64,000 nt of DNA from positions 39,788,449 to 39,852,448 of the forward strand of contig CM038052.1 in assembly GCA_021397845.1 (NCBI GenBank). The letters run 5' to 3'. The stretch is from Areca catechu. Its lineage: Eukaryota > Streptophyta > Magnoliopsida > Arecales > Arecaceae. The position numbers and the translations under genes are program-made. The first letter of the stretch is position 1. Each line of letters begins with the position of its first letter. Below the pieces are notes generated by a model. That model was not told where the DNA came from and did no database searches. It was given only the letters and a program-made list of their open reading frames with translations. Of this stretch, positions 44,750-55,366 are shown in pieces.

Positions 44750-45850
44750 CCCAAAATCCAGCTCTCTGGTCCCAAAGCTCGGAGTCCAATCCTTCAGCAC
44801 TAAAGCCTAGAGCCCAGCACTCCGGTACCGAAGACCGATCAGCCCGGCACTGAAGCCCGGAGTCCAGTCCTTTGGCACCAAAGCCCGAAGCCCCGCTCTC
44901 CAGTATCGAAGATCGATCAGTCCGGCATCGAAGCCCGGAGCCCAGCTCTCCGGTACCAAAGACCGATCAGCCCGGCACCAAAGCCTAGAGTCCAGTCCTC
45001 TAGCATCAAAGCCCGGAGCCCAGCTCTCCAGTACCGAAGATCGGTCAGCCCGGCATCGAAGCCCGAAGCCTAGCTCTCTGGTACCGAAGACCGGTCAGCC
45101 CAATACTAAAGCCTGGAGTCCAGTCCTTCTGCATTGAAGCCCGAAATCCAGCTCTCCACCTCCAAAGCCCGGAGTCCAGTCCTTCGGTACCAAAGCCCGG
45201 AGCCCAGCTCTCCAGTACCGAAGACCTGTCAACCCGGCACTGAAGCCCAAAGTCCAGTCCTTCGACACCGAAGCCCGAAACCCAGCTCTCCGGTACCGAA
45301 GACCGGTCAGCCCGGTACTGAAGCCTAGAGTCCAGTCCTTCGGCACCGAAGCCCAAAATCCAGCTCTCCAGTATCGAAGACCGGTCAGCCTGGCACCGAA
45401 GCCTAGAGCCCAGCTCTTTGGCACTCAAGCCCGGAGCCTAGCTCTCCGACACTCAAGCCTGGATCCCATGCTCTCCCGCACTCAAGCCCGGAGCCCAGCT
45501 CTCCGGCACTCAAGCCCGGATCCCAGCTCTCCGGCAGTCAAGCCCGGATCCCATGCTCTCCAGCACTCAAGCCCAGAGCTCAAGCTCTCCGGCACTCAAG
45601 CCCGGAGCCCAAGCTCTCCGGCACTCTCTGGAACTCAAGCCCGGAGCCCAGCTTTTCGGTGCTCAAGCCTGGATTCTATGCTCTCCGGCACTGAAGCCCA
45701 AAGCCCAGCTCTTTGGCACTCAAGCTCAGATCCCACGCACTCCGGTACCAAAGCCTGGAGCCCAGCTCTTCGGCACTAAAGCTCGGAGTCCAGCTCTCCG
45801 ATACCAGAGATCGGTCAGCCCGGCACCAAAGCCCAGAGTCCAACTCTCCA
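44750..45850 (+). repeat. Tandem repeat array of element C
   Basis: Units alternate 78 and 50 bp (GGTACCGAAG-like starts at 44824, 44902, 44952, 45030, 45080), a 128-bp dimer. From about 45420 a shorter unit (GGCACTCAAGCCCGGAGCCC) takes over. GAGCCCAGCTCTCC is shared in form with the arrays of A and B. Frames through it are artefacts. Confidence 0.9.
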
Positions 45851-46004
45851 GCATGCTTGGAGCTGATCTCGGTGAGATCGAAAGGATCTTATCAAACAAA
45901 GCATTCAGAAACATCTATCCACTTCATGAATGAAGTGGAGGCGACTCAGTAAGTAGAAGGACTCCTCTCTGACTTCATCACTTGTTCGAGCTTGACAAAG
46001 TTCG

Positions 46005-46005
46005 A

Positions 46006-46074
<69 letters not shown>
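46005..46074. repeat. (AAT)n microsatellite
   Basis: About 23 uninterrupted AAT/ATA triplets between the repeat array and the antisense gene of C. Homopolymeric Ile or Tyr frames across it are meaningless. Confidence 0.97.
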
Positions 46075-46217
46075 GAAAAAGAACACATATCTGAATGATC
46101 AAGGAGTAATTTCATTAATACTTGCTAAAATTTCTTACAAGTATCTCCGGGCCCCGACAGGCCGGGTAGCCCAGAGCAGAAAGGAAAAGAAGGAATGAAA
46201 CTACAAGGTTTCCTGCC

Positions 46218-48659
46218 CTACTTGGCCGTCCCCTTCCCATGAGGACGTACGGTTGGGATGGCATCCTCTGGGGCCTCCGGTGGCGGAGCCGCGTCCTCGG
46301 CGGCCCCCAACGATGGAGCTATCTCGATGGCAGCTGGCTCTTCCCTTGCACCCGGGAGCCTCAGTCTGCTCATCCGCTTGGCTGAGGCGAACTCCCCCAC
46401 CTGGGATTGGTAGTACATGAATCCCTTGGTGAAGGAGTCCATCGTAGCTTCCCGGAACATGGCCTCGAACTCGCTGGAGGCCTTGTAATCAGCAACCACC
46501 TCGGCAGCCTTCTTCCTGGTGACACTGGCCTAGTAGGTCACCTCGGTTACTTTTTTCTCCATAGCCTTTGCTGATTTGGCTACCGTGGCGGCCTTCTCTT
46601 CAGCCCCTACGGCCCTCTTCTCAGCGGCGACAACCTTGGTCTCAGCAGCGGTGGCCCGGGCCCTTGCCGCCTCCAGCTCTACCTGAAGGGATTGGGCCTG
46701 TCCCTTCTCGCTGGCGACCTCGGCGTCAAGCTCCTTGAGCCTGGCTTCCTTGGCCTTGAGCTCCTTTAACTTGCCCTGGGACCGAGTTCTCTCCCGGTAC
46801 AAGGACTCCTCGAGCTCCTTGGTCTGCCTGTCGGCCCTTGCCGCCTTGCCACGAAGCTCCTTTATCTTCATGGTGGCCTCCCAGGCATCATTGCTCCTTT
46901 TCTTTATGTCCTCCTTCAGGGACTCAATCTCTGCCACCTGCAGCCTGTCCCTCTTAGCCCAGGTCCGGCAATAGTCCCTGATGAGGATGAGCTCGGCGCC
47001 AAGCTTCACCAAAGGAAATGTCAATTCCAAAACTGAGGGGAAAAGAGCAAGGCAAAGAGAAAAGGAGAGGCACGCACCGAGAAGAGCTGGGGGAAGGTAC
47101 TATCGATGGAGTCACCAAGGAGCCTCCCCGCCTTCTCTCACCGGTCGCATGATTGGATAGCAAAATCCATCATACGCTCAGCAAGCTTTTGGTCATTGAC
47201 CAGTGAGACATTCAGCCCCAGCTTGAAGGGCACCCGGTTGTAGTCCCGATCTCTCCTCCCTGCTGCCAATGCAGGGTCATCTGCCCCTCCTTCTGAGGGA
47301 ATGTCTGGGGCACACTGGGGGCTCGGCACCACCTCGAGCTGTGCCACTACTGCTAGCTTGGCCCCCCTCTATTCTTCCTCCTCCTCGACCTCGATGACCT
47401 CTAAAGGAGGGGACACCACCGCAGCGATGGCTGCGGCGGACCTAGCCTGGGCTACCACCTCGAGCTCCTGGACCGAGGTGGATTGATTCGCCTCGGCACC
47501 TCTAGACTAAGCACGGCATTCCTGCTCAGCTCGGGAGCGAGCCCTGCCACCCTCTTGTCCGGCTCAGGTGCTGACACTATCGCCCTCCTACTCGGCTCGG
47601 CTGGTGTAGCGGGGGCAACTCTCACATCGCCCTCCACGTGAGCCCTCTTCGAAGGAGACTCTCTGGCTTCCTCCGGCATGCCCCTCTTCTGGGTAAATGA
47701 GAGGAGGTTGTCCAGGGAGTACTTCATGCCTACACAAAGGGAGATGTTAGTTCCGAGCTCAGAAAAGTCAAAAGGAAGACATAAGGAGATAGTGCTCTAG
47801 CCGAACTCACCCAATTGCTGGATTGGGCTGGCCCCGGCTTCAAACAGATTCTGCTCCGATAGCAGAACCTCAAGGGAGGTGACCTGGTCGGCATGTAGCT
47901 GGTCATAGATTTTTCGATCAGCTGATTCGACCGTGGAGTTCCGGTTTGGGGTCCGATCCAGGTCGCTCCAAGCCCAGTCGACCCCCTCTACCGAAGCAAA
48001 AAAGTACTTGCTCTTCCATCCTTTGATGGAAGAGGGGAGCTCAAATCTCAGGCCTTTCGGTCGAGAAGAGATAGACCACCATCCCTCCTCGGAAGGGTGG
48101 TGTTTTAGGATGAAAATGCCCTGAACAAGGAAAAACGGGCAACGATCCCGTGAAAATGGTAGAGGACTACAAAGTAGAAGATTATCCTTACGATGTTGGG
48201 GATAAGTTGAGCAGGGACAAGGCAATAGTGGCTCAAAATAGAAAGAAAAAAGGGGTGGAAAGAAAATCGAAGGCTCCCTGTAAGTGTCTCCTCGTAGAGG
48301 GTAATCCGACGTGGGCCACTGGAAGTGACCCGATCCCCGGGTCTAGAAACTGAAAGCTGGATGGAGTCTGGGGCACCATAGGTCTCCCGGATGGTCACCA
48401 GTTCCTCGGTGGAGATCGTCGAAGCGACCCCACCGGGACCTGTCGATCGAGCAGGTTCGGGGACTGGTTCGGGTGGAGGAGGAGGTGGAAGATTGGATGA
48501 AGGCTCCCGAACCACTATGCCTCGGGGTGTGGGCCTCCTACTGAACTCAAAGCATGTCGCCTCTTCCTCCTCATCAGAGGAAGAAGGCAACCTCGGCTAG
48601 GAAGGCCCGGCCTCACCCTGGTTGGTCGTGGGGTGAAAACCTGGACCAAAGCGGGACAT
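46218..48659 (-). pseudogene. Antisense gene of element C (two introns)
   Basis: The start at 48659 reads MSRFGPGFHPTTNQGEAGPS and is followed at once by a TAG (48600-48602). The PF04195-like domain is RFSFHPFFLSILSHYCLVP and FVVLYHFHGIVARFSLFRAF, then, after a one-base frame change near 48115, HHPSEEGWWSISSRPKG and SSIKGWKSKYFFASVEGVDW. Intron 1 is 47810-47730 (GTGAGT to GTGTAG). Intron 2 is 47077 to about 47004 (GTGCGT donor; acceptor placed by comparison with B). Exon 2 starts MKYSLDNLLSFTQ and contains RDRDYNRVPFKLG and ERMMDFAIQSCD. Exon 3 is a coiled coil ending DYKASSEFEAMF, DSFTKGFMYYQS. Same architecture as A and B. Confidence 0.75.
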
Positions 48660-49147
48660 GGTGAAGAAGAAGATGAAGGAGAATGAAGAAAAAGAAGCAG
48701 AAAGCAAGAGCGGATGAGGTCCGGGGAGGTCTGGTCTCTAGAAGAAGCCCTGCCTAGCCGAAAGAAGGAGGAGAACAAACCTGGCTAACGGTGGAAACAG
48801 GAGCGACCACGCGAAGTTTAAAAGGAGAAGTATTTTGGGAAAAGATTGTCTTTCTTTTCAACGCGATTGGATGCCGAACTGTACCATTGCAGTGCCCCCA
48901 CCGACGGATCCATGCCATGTGTCAGCAATCGGCAAGAGAGGCTCCTTGTTTCAATCGTGGCCACTCTGAATCCTGCACTAGCAATAAGTTTTTCTCAGAC
49001 GTGGCCACATGGCTTCCCCGCATTGGTCTGGGGAACCATCTCACGAAGCACCACCGATCGTGGCCATAATTGCACCGGATCCTTGCCTTTCCATGTCAGC
49101 AACGCATTAACTCCCTTCGCCCCAAGCACCATGCACCAACAAGACTC
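48660..49147 (-). promoter_or_regulatory. Putative promoter region of the antisense gene in C
   Basis: It is colinear with the G-box stretches of A and B: GACACATGG-like text near 48917 (minus), GGCCACATGG near 49005, GCCTTTCCATGTCAG, and ACTCCCTTCG. The G-box core reads CACATG here, consistent with decay. Inferred only. Confidence 0.3.
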
Positions 49148-49162
49148 GAGAGTGTAGGCAAA
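49148..49162 (+). other. Decayed polypurine tract of element C
   Basis: CGAGAGTGTAGGCAAA occupies the place where A and B have an AGTGGGGGGCAAA tract. The first LTR bases read TAATGTGG instead of TGATGTGG. Both changes point to mutation after insertion. Confidence 0.7.
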
Positions 49163-50505
49163 TAATGTGGCAGGATCGCTGACATGGACCCCATGTCAGA
49201 TTCCAGTGCATGACACGATGGACAAAGCTACCACGTGGGACATCTTTGCTCGGACTCCTTCGCCCGGACGCGCTCCATCTGAGTCGAGATGCTGAGGTCG
49301 AAGTTGAGTTTAACCCTCCTTCATCCGGCTGCGCTCCCTCTAGGTCGAGACACCAAGGCTGAAGTCGAGCTCCACCCTCCTTCGCCCGACCGTGCTCCCT
49401 CTAGGTCGAGACGCCGAGGCCAAAGTCGAGCTCCACCCTCCTTTGCCCGGCCGCGGTCCCTTCGGATCGAGATGTCGAGGCCGAAGTCGAGCCTCTGCCC
49501 GAACTCCTTCGCCCGGCCGCGCTCCCTCCGGGTCGAGACACCGAGGTCGAAGTTGAGCTTCACCCTCCTTCACCTAGCCGTGCTCCCTCCAAGTCGAGAT
49601 GCCGAGGCCGAAGTCGAGCTCCGCCTCTCTAGATTGATCCCGCCTTGGACAAAGAGATCTGCTGCTAAAGGAAGTCGCCACCCTCCCAAGATGGCGGATC
49701 GACGCCCAAGGACTGCGGAAAGACACCTGCCAGGCCGCGATGATGGTTCTAGCCGTTACTTACACCAAAGTGGGAAGGGACCACCGATCAAGGCCCTACG
49801 TTCCTCACCAACCATCTACGCCCCCCAAAAGAGAAAGTTAACCAATAGATCTGGATCCATAAGGTGGCGGCCCACTGATCGAGTCTCTGCCATGTTTCCA
49901 GAAATAGAGCAACCATAAGGAATGTCTGCGCACGCGGTACCATCCCCTTTCACGGATGGGGAAAGACATCTCGCACACGATACCAGGCGATGCCGCATAT
50001 GCCGGTAGATGGTGTGGAGATCCCAAGGCAAGTACCTAGCAGCCCCCTAATGGCTTAAAAGAACTTTTCATGGTCACAGAAAGAAGGTAAGCAAAAAAGG
50101 GAGACGAGGGAGCGGAGGGGAAGCAAGCCAGGCACACAGGAGAGCTCCAAACTAGCCTGAGAACTCCAGGCTACTGGAGACCTGCGGGAAGGTCTTGACA
50201 AATACAGTCATTTTAGCTCCAACTCTCCTCAGCCGGCACTCCTCCCACTCTGCATTCAACTCTACTATACTCTCCAGTTCATTACACTCTCCTCCTAGCG
50301 TGGAGTCCATCTTCGGGGCTCGACCAGGAGGATCTATTCCCCTGGATCGTTACTGATTTGATCGTCGGAGTGCCCCCATCGAAATTTTCAGATCGGGTCG
50401 CTGACTCTGTTTTACAGGTTCGGGCGGTCGAGTAGGATCCCGTGCGACAGGAGCGCGTTTCAACCTTGACCTCAGCTACAGGCCACGACGATCTTGGCGG
50501 CAACA
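49163..50505 (+). repeat. 3' LTR of element C
   Basis: 1343 bp, from TAATGTGGCAGG to GGCGGCAACA. It contains the 61-bp-type units (49250-49620), then unique sequence and a 3' end related to B (GGATCGTTACTGATTTGATC at about 50343). It is longer than the truncated 5' copy. Confidence 0.9.
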
Positions 50506-50510
50506 ACTAT

Positions 50511-50881
50511 AATCATTATGGCCATAATTTATCCAATTTACCTATTATTCTCTTTATGAGACATAAAACTAGAAATAATATATAATAACTATTCAACTCC
50601 TTTTTGAGAGATAGCTTTTGTATTCTCTTTTTCTCATTACATTGTGTTAATTAGATTAGTGTTGTTTTGTGTTGCCTCACTATTAGAAGTGTACTTTAGT
50701 AGAAAAGTCTGTTGTATTCTGGGAGGATAGCCGCTGCGACCTGCTGTACTATGATGAATTATCTATGGAGGTGGAAACTATCCTTAAGGATAGTGCTTTG
50801 CATACCTCAGATTCAATATTCTTTTTTATTTAGTTTATTTTTGTTATGTTCATTATTGATTTTTTTATTTTGCATTTAACA
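50511..50881 (+). repeat. 5' LTR of element D, right part
   Basis: It matches 60410-60886. A TATA-like ATATATAATAAC lies near 50570. A perfect 16-bp palindrome, CTATCCTTAAGGATAG, is at 50778-50793. The end at CA 50881 is where similarity to the other LTR stops. No TGGTATCAGAGC-type primer site follows. Confidence 0.75.
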
Positions 50882-50908
50882 ATCTTAAGGATAGTTTGTA
50901 TTTCAATT

Positions 50909-51800
50909 ATGGATGCAAATACCAATCAAATTGTTTCTGCAAATACCAACCAAATTGTTTCTACAACCAATCATGTAGTTTCTACAACAAACCATTCAGT
51001 CTTTGCCGTTCCTTCTCAGTCTTGATCAAATTCTCTTGTCTCAAAATTCTTACCAGATACTTCCAAGATTGAAACTTTACTGGTTTACATTTTAAACATT
51101 GGCAAGAGCATGTTTTTTCTACTCTAGATGTCTTAGGAGTTGATTTTGCTCTTACAGACCCTAAGCCTAAATCTGATTCTGAAAATTATGATAGGACACT
51201 ATTTGTTTGGAAGCAAGCCAACAAAGTCTATCGTCACACAATTCTTTGTACTCTTTCAAATGACTTGTTTGATGTCTATTGTTCTTTGAAAGAAACCAAA
51301 GAAATATGGGAGAAAATGAACAAAAAATATATGATTAAGGATGCTGGTACACAAAAGTTTGATGTTGCTAACCATTTGTACTTTTAGATGTTTGATGAAA
51401 AGAGCATCCAAGATCAGATTAAGGAGTACCATAAGTTGCTAGATGATCTAGAGAATGAAAACATCAAGCTACTAGAAGAGTATGTAACAAGTTATCTCAT
51501 CGAAAAGCTTTCACAGTCTTGGAATGACTATAAGCAGCAGCTCAAGTATAAGAGGAAGCACATGTTACTGGAAGATATTATTGTGCATATCCTGATCAAG
51601 GACAAGAATAGAACCCGATAAAAAGAAGTGAATATGAAAGAGATGGTGTCAAAAGCAGATTTTGTGGAACACAAGCAAAGCAAAAGAAGGAACATAAACT
51701 ACCATGGTCACCACTAGCACCATGGCAAGAAGTGGTATGACAATAAGTCCATTGGTTTAATAAGCCCAAAACTAGAAATCCAACCTTCAAGAAAAAAGGT
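50909..51800 (+). pseudogene. gag: Gag of element D
   Basis: The ATG at 50909, 27 bp after the LTR, opens MDANTNQIVSANTNQIVS. Fragments in several frames follow the Copia capsid pattern: ADRTLFVWKQANKVYRHTI-like text, then MFDEKSIQDQIKEYHKLLDD and EKLSQSWNDYKQQLKYKRK (51388-51621). The zinc knuckle near 51800-51850 reads CVCGKYEHYAPQC, lacking the normal first Cys spacing. Stops at about 51024 and elsewhere. Confidence 0.8.
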
Positions 51801-51859
51801 GTTTGTTATGTGTGTGTGGAAAGTATGAGCATTATGCCCCTCAATGTAAGTACAAGAAA

Positions 51860-52350
51860 GGGAATGATATACCTACCAAACCAAATGTTAATTTGGTGGA
51901 AGCAGATGTTATTATTGCTGTCATTTTCCAAGTTAACATTGTCACCAACTCAAAAGAGTGGGCAATAGATTTTAGTGCTACAAGGCATATTTGTGGGGAC
52001 AAAATGCATTTATCTCCTACACACCAGTAGGGGATGGAGAAGAAAAGGTCTTCATGGAAGATTCAAGAATAGCACCTATTTTAGAAACAGGTAAAGTTCT
52101 TATTAAGCTTACTTCTAGAAGGTGCTATTTTTGAATGATGTGCTTCATATCCTAGAGATTTGGATCAATCTAGTCTCTATGTCCCTCTTAGGAAAGGTTG
52201 GAATAAAGGTCTACTTTGAGTCAAACAAAGTGGTCATGATTAAAAATGATGTGTTTGTAGAAAATGACTATTGCAACAAGGACTTTTTTTCTGAATGTAC
52301 TTAATGTTATCAATAATGGAAATGCATCTATTTCTTCTACTTATATTATT
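51860..52350 (+). pseudogene. Protease region of element D
   Basis: EWAIDFSATRHICGDKMHLS (within 51803-52030) lies where Copia proteases have their catalytic Asp-containing segment; the residues after Asp are altered. Downstream NDVLHILEIWINLVSMSLLG and KVYFESNKVVMIKNDVFV (52122-52304) are the protease tail to integrase linker. Frame breaks between. Confidence 0.72.
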
Positions 52351-53110
52351 GAATCTTATGATTTATTTCATGCTAGATTAGGGCATGTGAGTGTTCTTTA
52401 TATTCAGAAGATAAAATAGCTTAGCTTGATTGAAAACTTACATGGTGAAGTGGGTAAGTGTGAGGTTTGTGTAGAGGCCAAATTAACTAAGAGTTATAAA
52501 TTAGTCCAATGAGAAACTGAATTACTTAGCTTAGTATATTTAGATTTGAAAGATTTTAAGAGTACCATGATTAAAGGTGGCAAACAATATTATGTGACCT
52601 TTATAAATGACTATTCTAGATATACCAGAGTCTTCTTATTACGAGATAAAAATGAAGCATGTGATGTATTTATCAAAATATAAGAGTGAAGTAAAAAACC
52701 AGTTAGGTAAAATGATTAAGAGACTTAGATCAGATAAGGGAGGAGAATATAGTTCACAATTATTGTTAGAATTTTATAAAAAAGAAGGCATCATTCATGA
52801 AGTTACACCTCCTTACTTACCAGAGTCAAATTGGGTAGCAAAGAGAAAAAATAGAACTTTAAAAGAAATGATGAATGCTATGCTAGTCAGTTCAAGGGCT
52901 CCAAATAATCTATGTAGAGAGGCAAGTCTTACTGCATGTTATTTATAGAATAGGATCCCATATAAGAAAATTGATGAAACTCCGTATGAATTATGGAAGG
53001 GGTACTCTCCAAATCTGAGTCATTTGAAAGTATGGGGGTGTCTTGTTAAGGTTCTTTTGCACAAACCAAAGAAGAAGAAAATAAGTTTCAAGACCTTAAA
53101 TTGTATGTTT
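52351..53110 (+). pseudogene. Integrase of element D
   Basis: The zinc part reads HARLGHVSVLYIQKI with CEVCVEAKLTK. The core reads LVYLDLKDFKST, then, in the frame at 52607-52948, RLRSDKGGEYSSQLLLEFYK and LPESNWVAKRKNRTLKEMM. Lys stands at the position usually held by the third catalytic acid. DETPYELWKGYSPNLSHLKVWGC-like text ends it. Stops at about 52419, 52512 and 52681. Confidence 0.82.
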
Positions 53111-53199
53111 ATTGGTTATGCAAATCATAGTATTGTTTATCATTTTCTTGTTATTAAGAATGATGTTCTTGATGCTACACTATCATTAAGACCAAGAAT

Positions 53200-54160
53200 A
53201 TAGAATTTTTTGAGTACCTACTCCCTATGCGAAATGAATTAGCACAGCCACCTTCCCCTGCAATTGAGTGAGAGAGAGAGCTCTCTAGTACACCTTCTGA
53301 ACCAGAGTCAAGGAGGGGTAAGAGACAGAAATAAAAAACACCTTTACTAATGATTTTTATTCTTTTGTAGTGAATAATAGTCCTCTGACATATTAAAAAG
53401 TAGTATCCTCTAGTGATGCTAGTTTATGAGCAAAAGCTACACAGAGTGAGATTGATTCTTTAAAACAAAATGGCACATGGAAACTTGTAGATTTGCCTAT
53501 AGGTGCCAAATCCATAGGTTGCAAGTAGATCTTTAGAAAGAAGTATAGACTAGATGGATATATTGATAAATATAATACCAGACTTGTAGCAAAGGGTAGA
53601 AGAATATTGACTATTTTGATACTTTTGCGCATGTTGCTAGAATTGCATCTATTAGAGTGTTGATTGCATTAGCATCCATTTATAAGCTTGTTATTTATCA
53701 AATGGAGTTAAAACTACCTTCTTGTATGGAGATCTTGATAAAGAAATTTATATGATACATCCTATAGGTCATGAAGTTCCTGGCCAAGAAAAAAAGGTTT
53801 GTAAGCTTGTTAAATCCTTACATGGATTGAAGCAGGCACTAAAACAATGGCATGCAAAATTTGATTTTTTTTGCTTTCTCATGATTTTTTTATTGTTGGT
53901 GTTGATAAATGCATATATATAAAAATTGATAATGATATTTTTGTTATCATATATTTGTATGTTGATAATATGTTTATCTTTAGCTCATGTTTAGAAGCTA
54001 TAGCCAATACTAAGACATTGCTTGCATCACATTTTAATAGGAAGGATTTAGGAGAAGCCAATTTCATTTTAGAAGTGAAAATCACTAGAGCACATAATGG
54101 CATATTTCTATCACTAGAGAAATACATGGAGAGAATTCTTAAAAAATAAGGATATTTTGA
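53200..54160 (+). pseudogene. pol: Reverse transcriptase of element D
   Basis: Pieces include KQNGTWKLVDLPIGAKSIGC, KKYRLDGYIDKYNTRLVAKG, FLYGDLDKEIYMIHPIGHEV, VCKLVKSLHGLKQALKQWHAK (53722-53922), and LYVDNMFIFSSCLEAI (53871-54149; the YVDD box reads YVDN). DLGEANFILEVKITRAHNGI ends the domain. Stops and frame changes abound. Confidence 0.85.
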
Positions 54161-54920
54161 TGTGAAAGTGGTCTCCACTCCTTATGATACAAGTGTGCAC
54201 TTATAAAAAATGCTGGTGAATGTGATTCTTAGTCATTGTATGCATAGATTATTAGTAGTTTAATGTATCTAATGAATTACACATCCAGATATTGCATATA
54301 CTATATGTAGACTAAGTCGATATACACAGAATTTAAACCATGATTATTGGAATGTCTTGGTAAGAATTCTAAAATATTTGAGAGGTACCATAAACCATGG
54401 TATACATTATAGTGGATTTCCCACTAATTAGAAGGATATAGCAATGCTAACTGGATCTTTAATTCAGATGAGATAAAATCCACCAGTGGTTATGTAGTCA
54501 CCCTTGGAGGTGGAGTAGTGGCTTGGAAGTCTGCCAAGCAAACAAGTACTACTCAGTCCACTATAGAATCTAAGTTTATAGCCTTAGAGATGGCTAGTAT
54601 GGAGGTTGATTGGCTAAGAAATTTTTGAATGGATATTTCATTTCGGGTGAAACTGATACCATCAATGTCGATGCATTATAATAACCAAGCCACTATAGCT
54701 CATGCAAAGAGCAAATCATATAATGGGAAAAATAGACATATTTGTCTGAGACATGAATTAGTAAAGCAGCTACAAAAAAATAGCATGATATCATTTGACT
54801 TTGTAAGGTTGAAGATGAATTTGGTTGATCTGCTCACCAAACCACTAAGTAGAAAGCTAGTGGAAGATACATCAAAGGGAATGGGATCAATGCCAATAAA
54901 GAATGGTCAAGAGAGATAGT
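54161..54920 (+). pseudogene. RNase H of element D
   Basis: YHKPCTHPDI-type connection text leads to TSGYVVTLGGGVVAWKSAKQ at about 54480-54540. YNNQATIAHAKSKSYNGKNR and LVDLLTKPLSRKLVEDTSKG (54629-54919) complete the usual Copia ending. The stop is at 54917-54919. Confidence 0.82.
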
Positions 54921-55366
54921 AACCGAACCTATGTAAAAGAAGATCCCTTGAAGTAGGTTTATATGGATTATAACAAGTCACTGATTGACCCGTGTGCACC
55001 ATCAAAATTATAAAGTCCCTTCCTATGGAGTATATAGTGCAATAGTTCCAGTGATTAAGGTTGAGTTATACTCTTAATGAATTCTATATCCCTTATGGAT
55101 GGTGCATTAACTAAAATGTATACTTGATAGATTTAACTATGTGAGAGTGGAGTATGGTCACTCCTATGAGATTTATGGCAAGACTTAGAGCTCTCATGAA
55201 AATAAATTAGGCAAGCACAAGGCTTAACAATGCTAAATCATGTCAAACTACACGGTCTTAGAGGATATGACATGGATGCAAGTGCATTGTTATTCATCGA
55301 GAGATTATGATTTGTAAAAATTTAGTATTTCACCGTGCTTTTAAATATCAAAGTTTGTATGTCCTA
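54921..55366 (+). other. 3' untranslated part of element D
   Basis: AT-rich sequence without a frame, ending TCCTA at the insertion of E and resuming at 59192 (TCCTAGTATTTGG) down to the 3' LTR at 59293. No gene. Confidence 0.6.

Larger units (their letters stand above)
40200..50505 (+). mobile_element. Element C: Tat-lineage Gypsy retrotransposon with deleted 5' region
   Basis: The ends TGATGTGGCAGG (40200) and GGCGGCAACA (50505) are flanked by a perfect duplication ACTAT (40195-40199, 50506-50510). Order: truncated 5' LTR fused to the gag tail, protease, RT, RNase H, second RNase H, integrase, tandem repeats, (AAT)n, antisense gene on minus, decayed polypurine tract, 3' LTR. The rest of the 5' LTR, primer site and most of gag are missing. 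Protein similarity to A is high throughout. Confidence 0.92.

Noticed and set aside
45905..46198. Poly-Tyr and poly-Ile open frames.
   Set aside because: Translations of an (AAT)n microsatellite.
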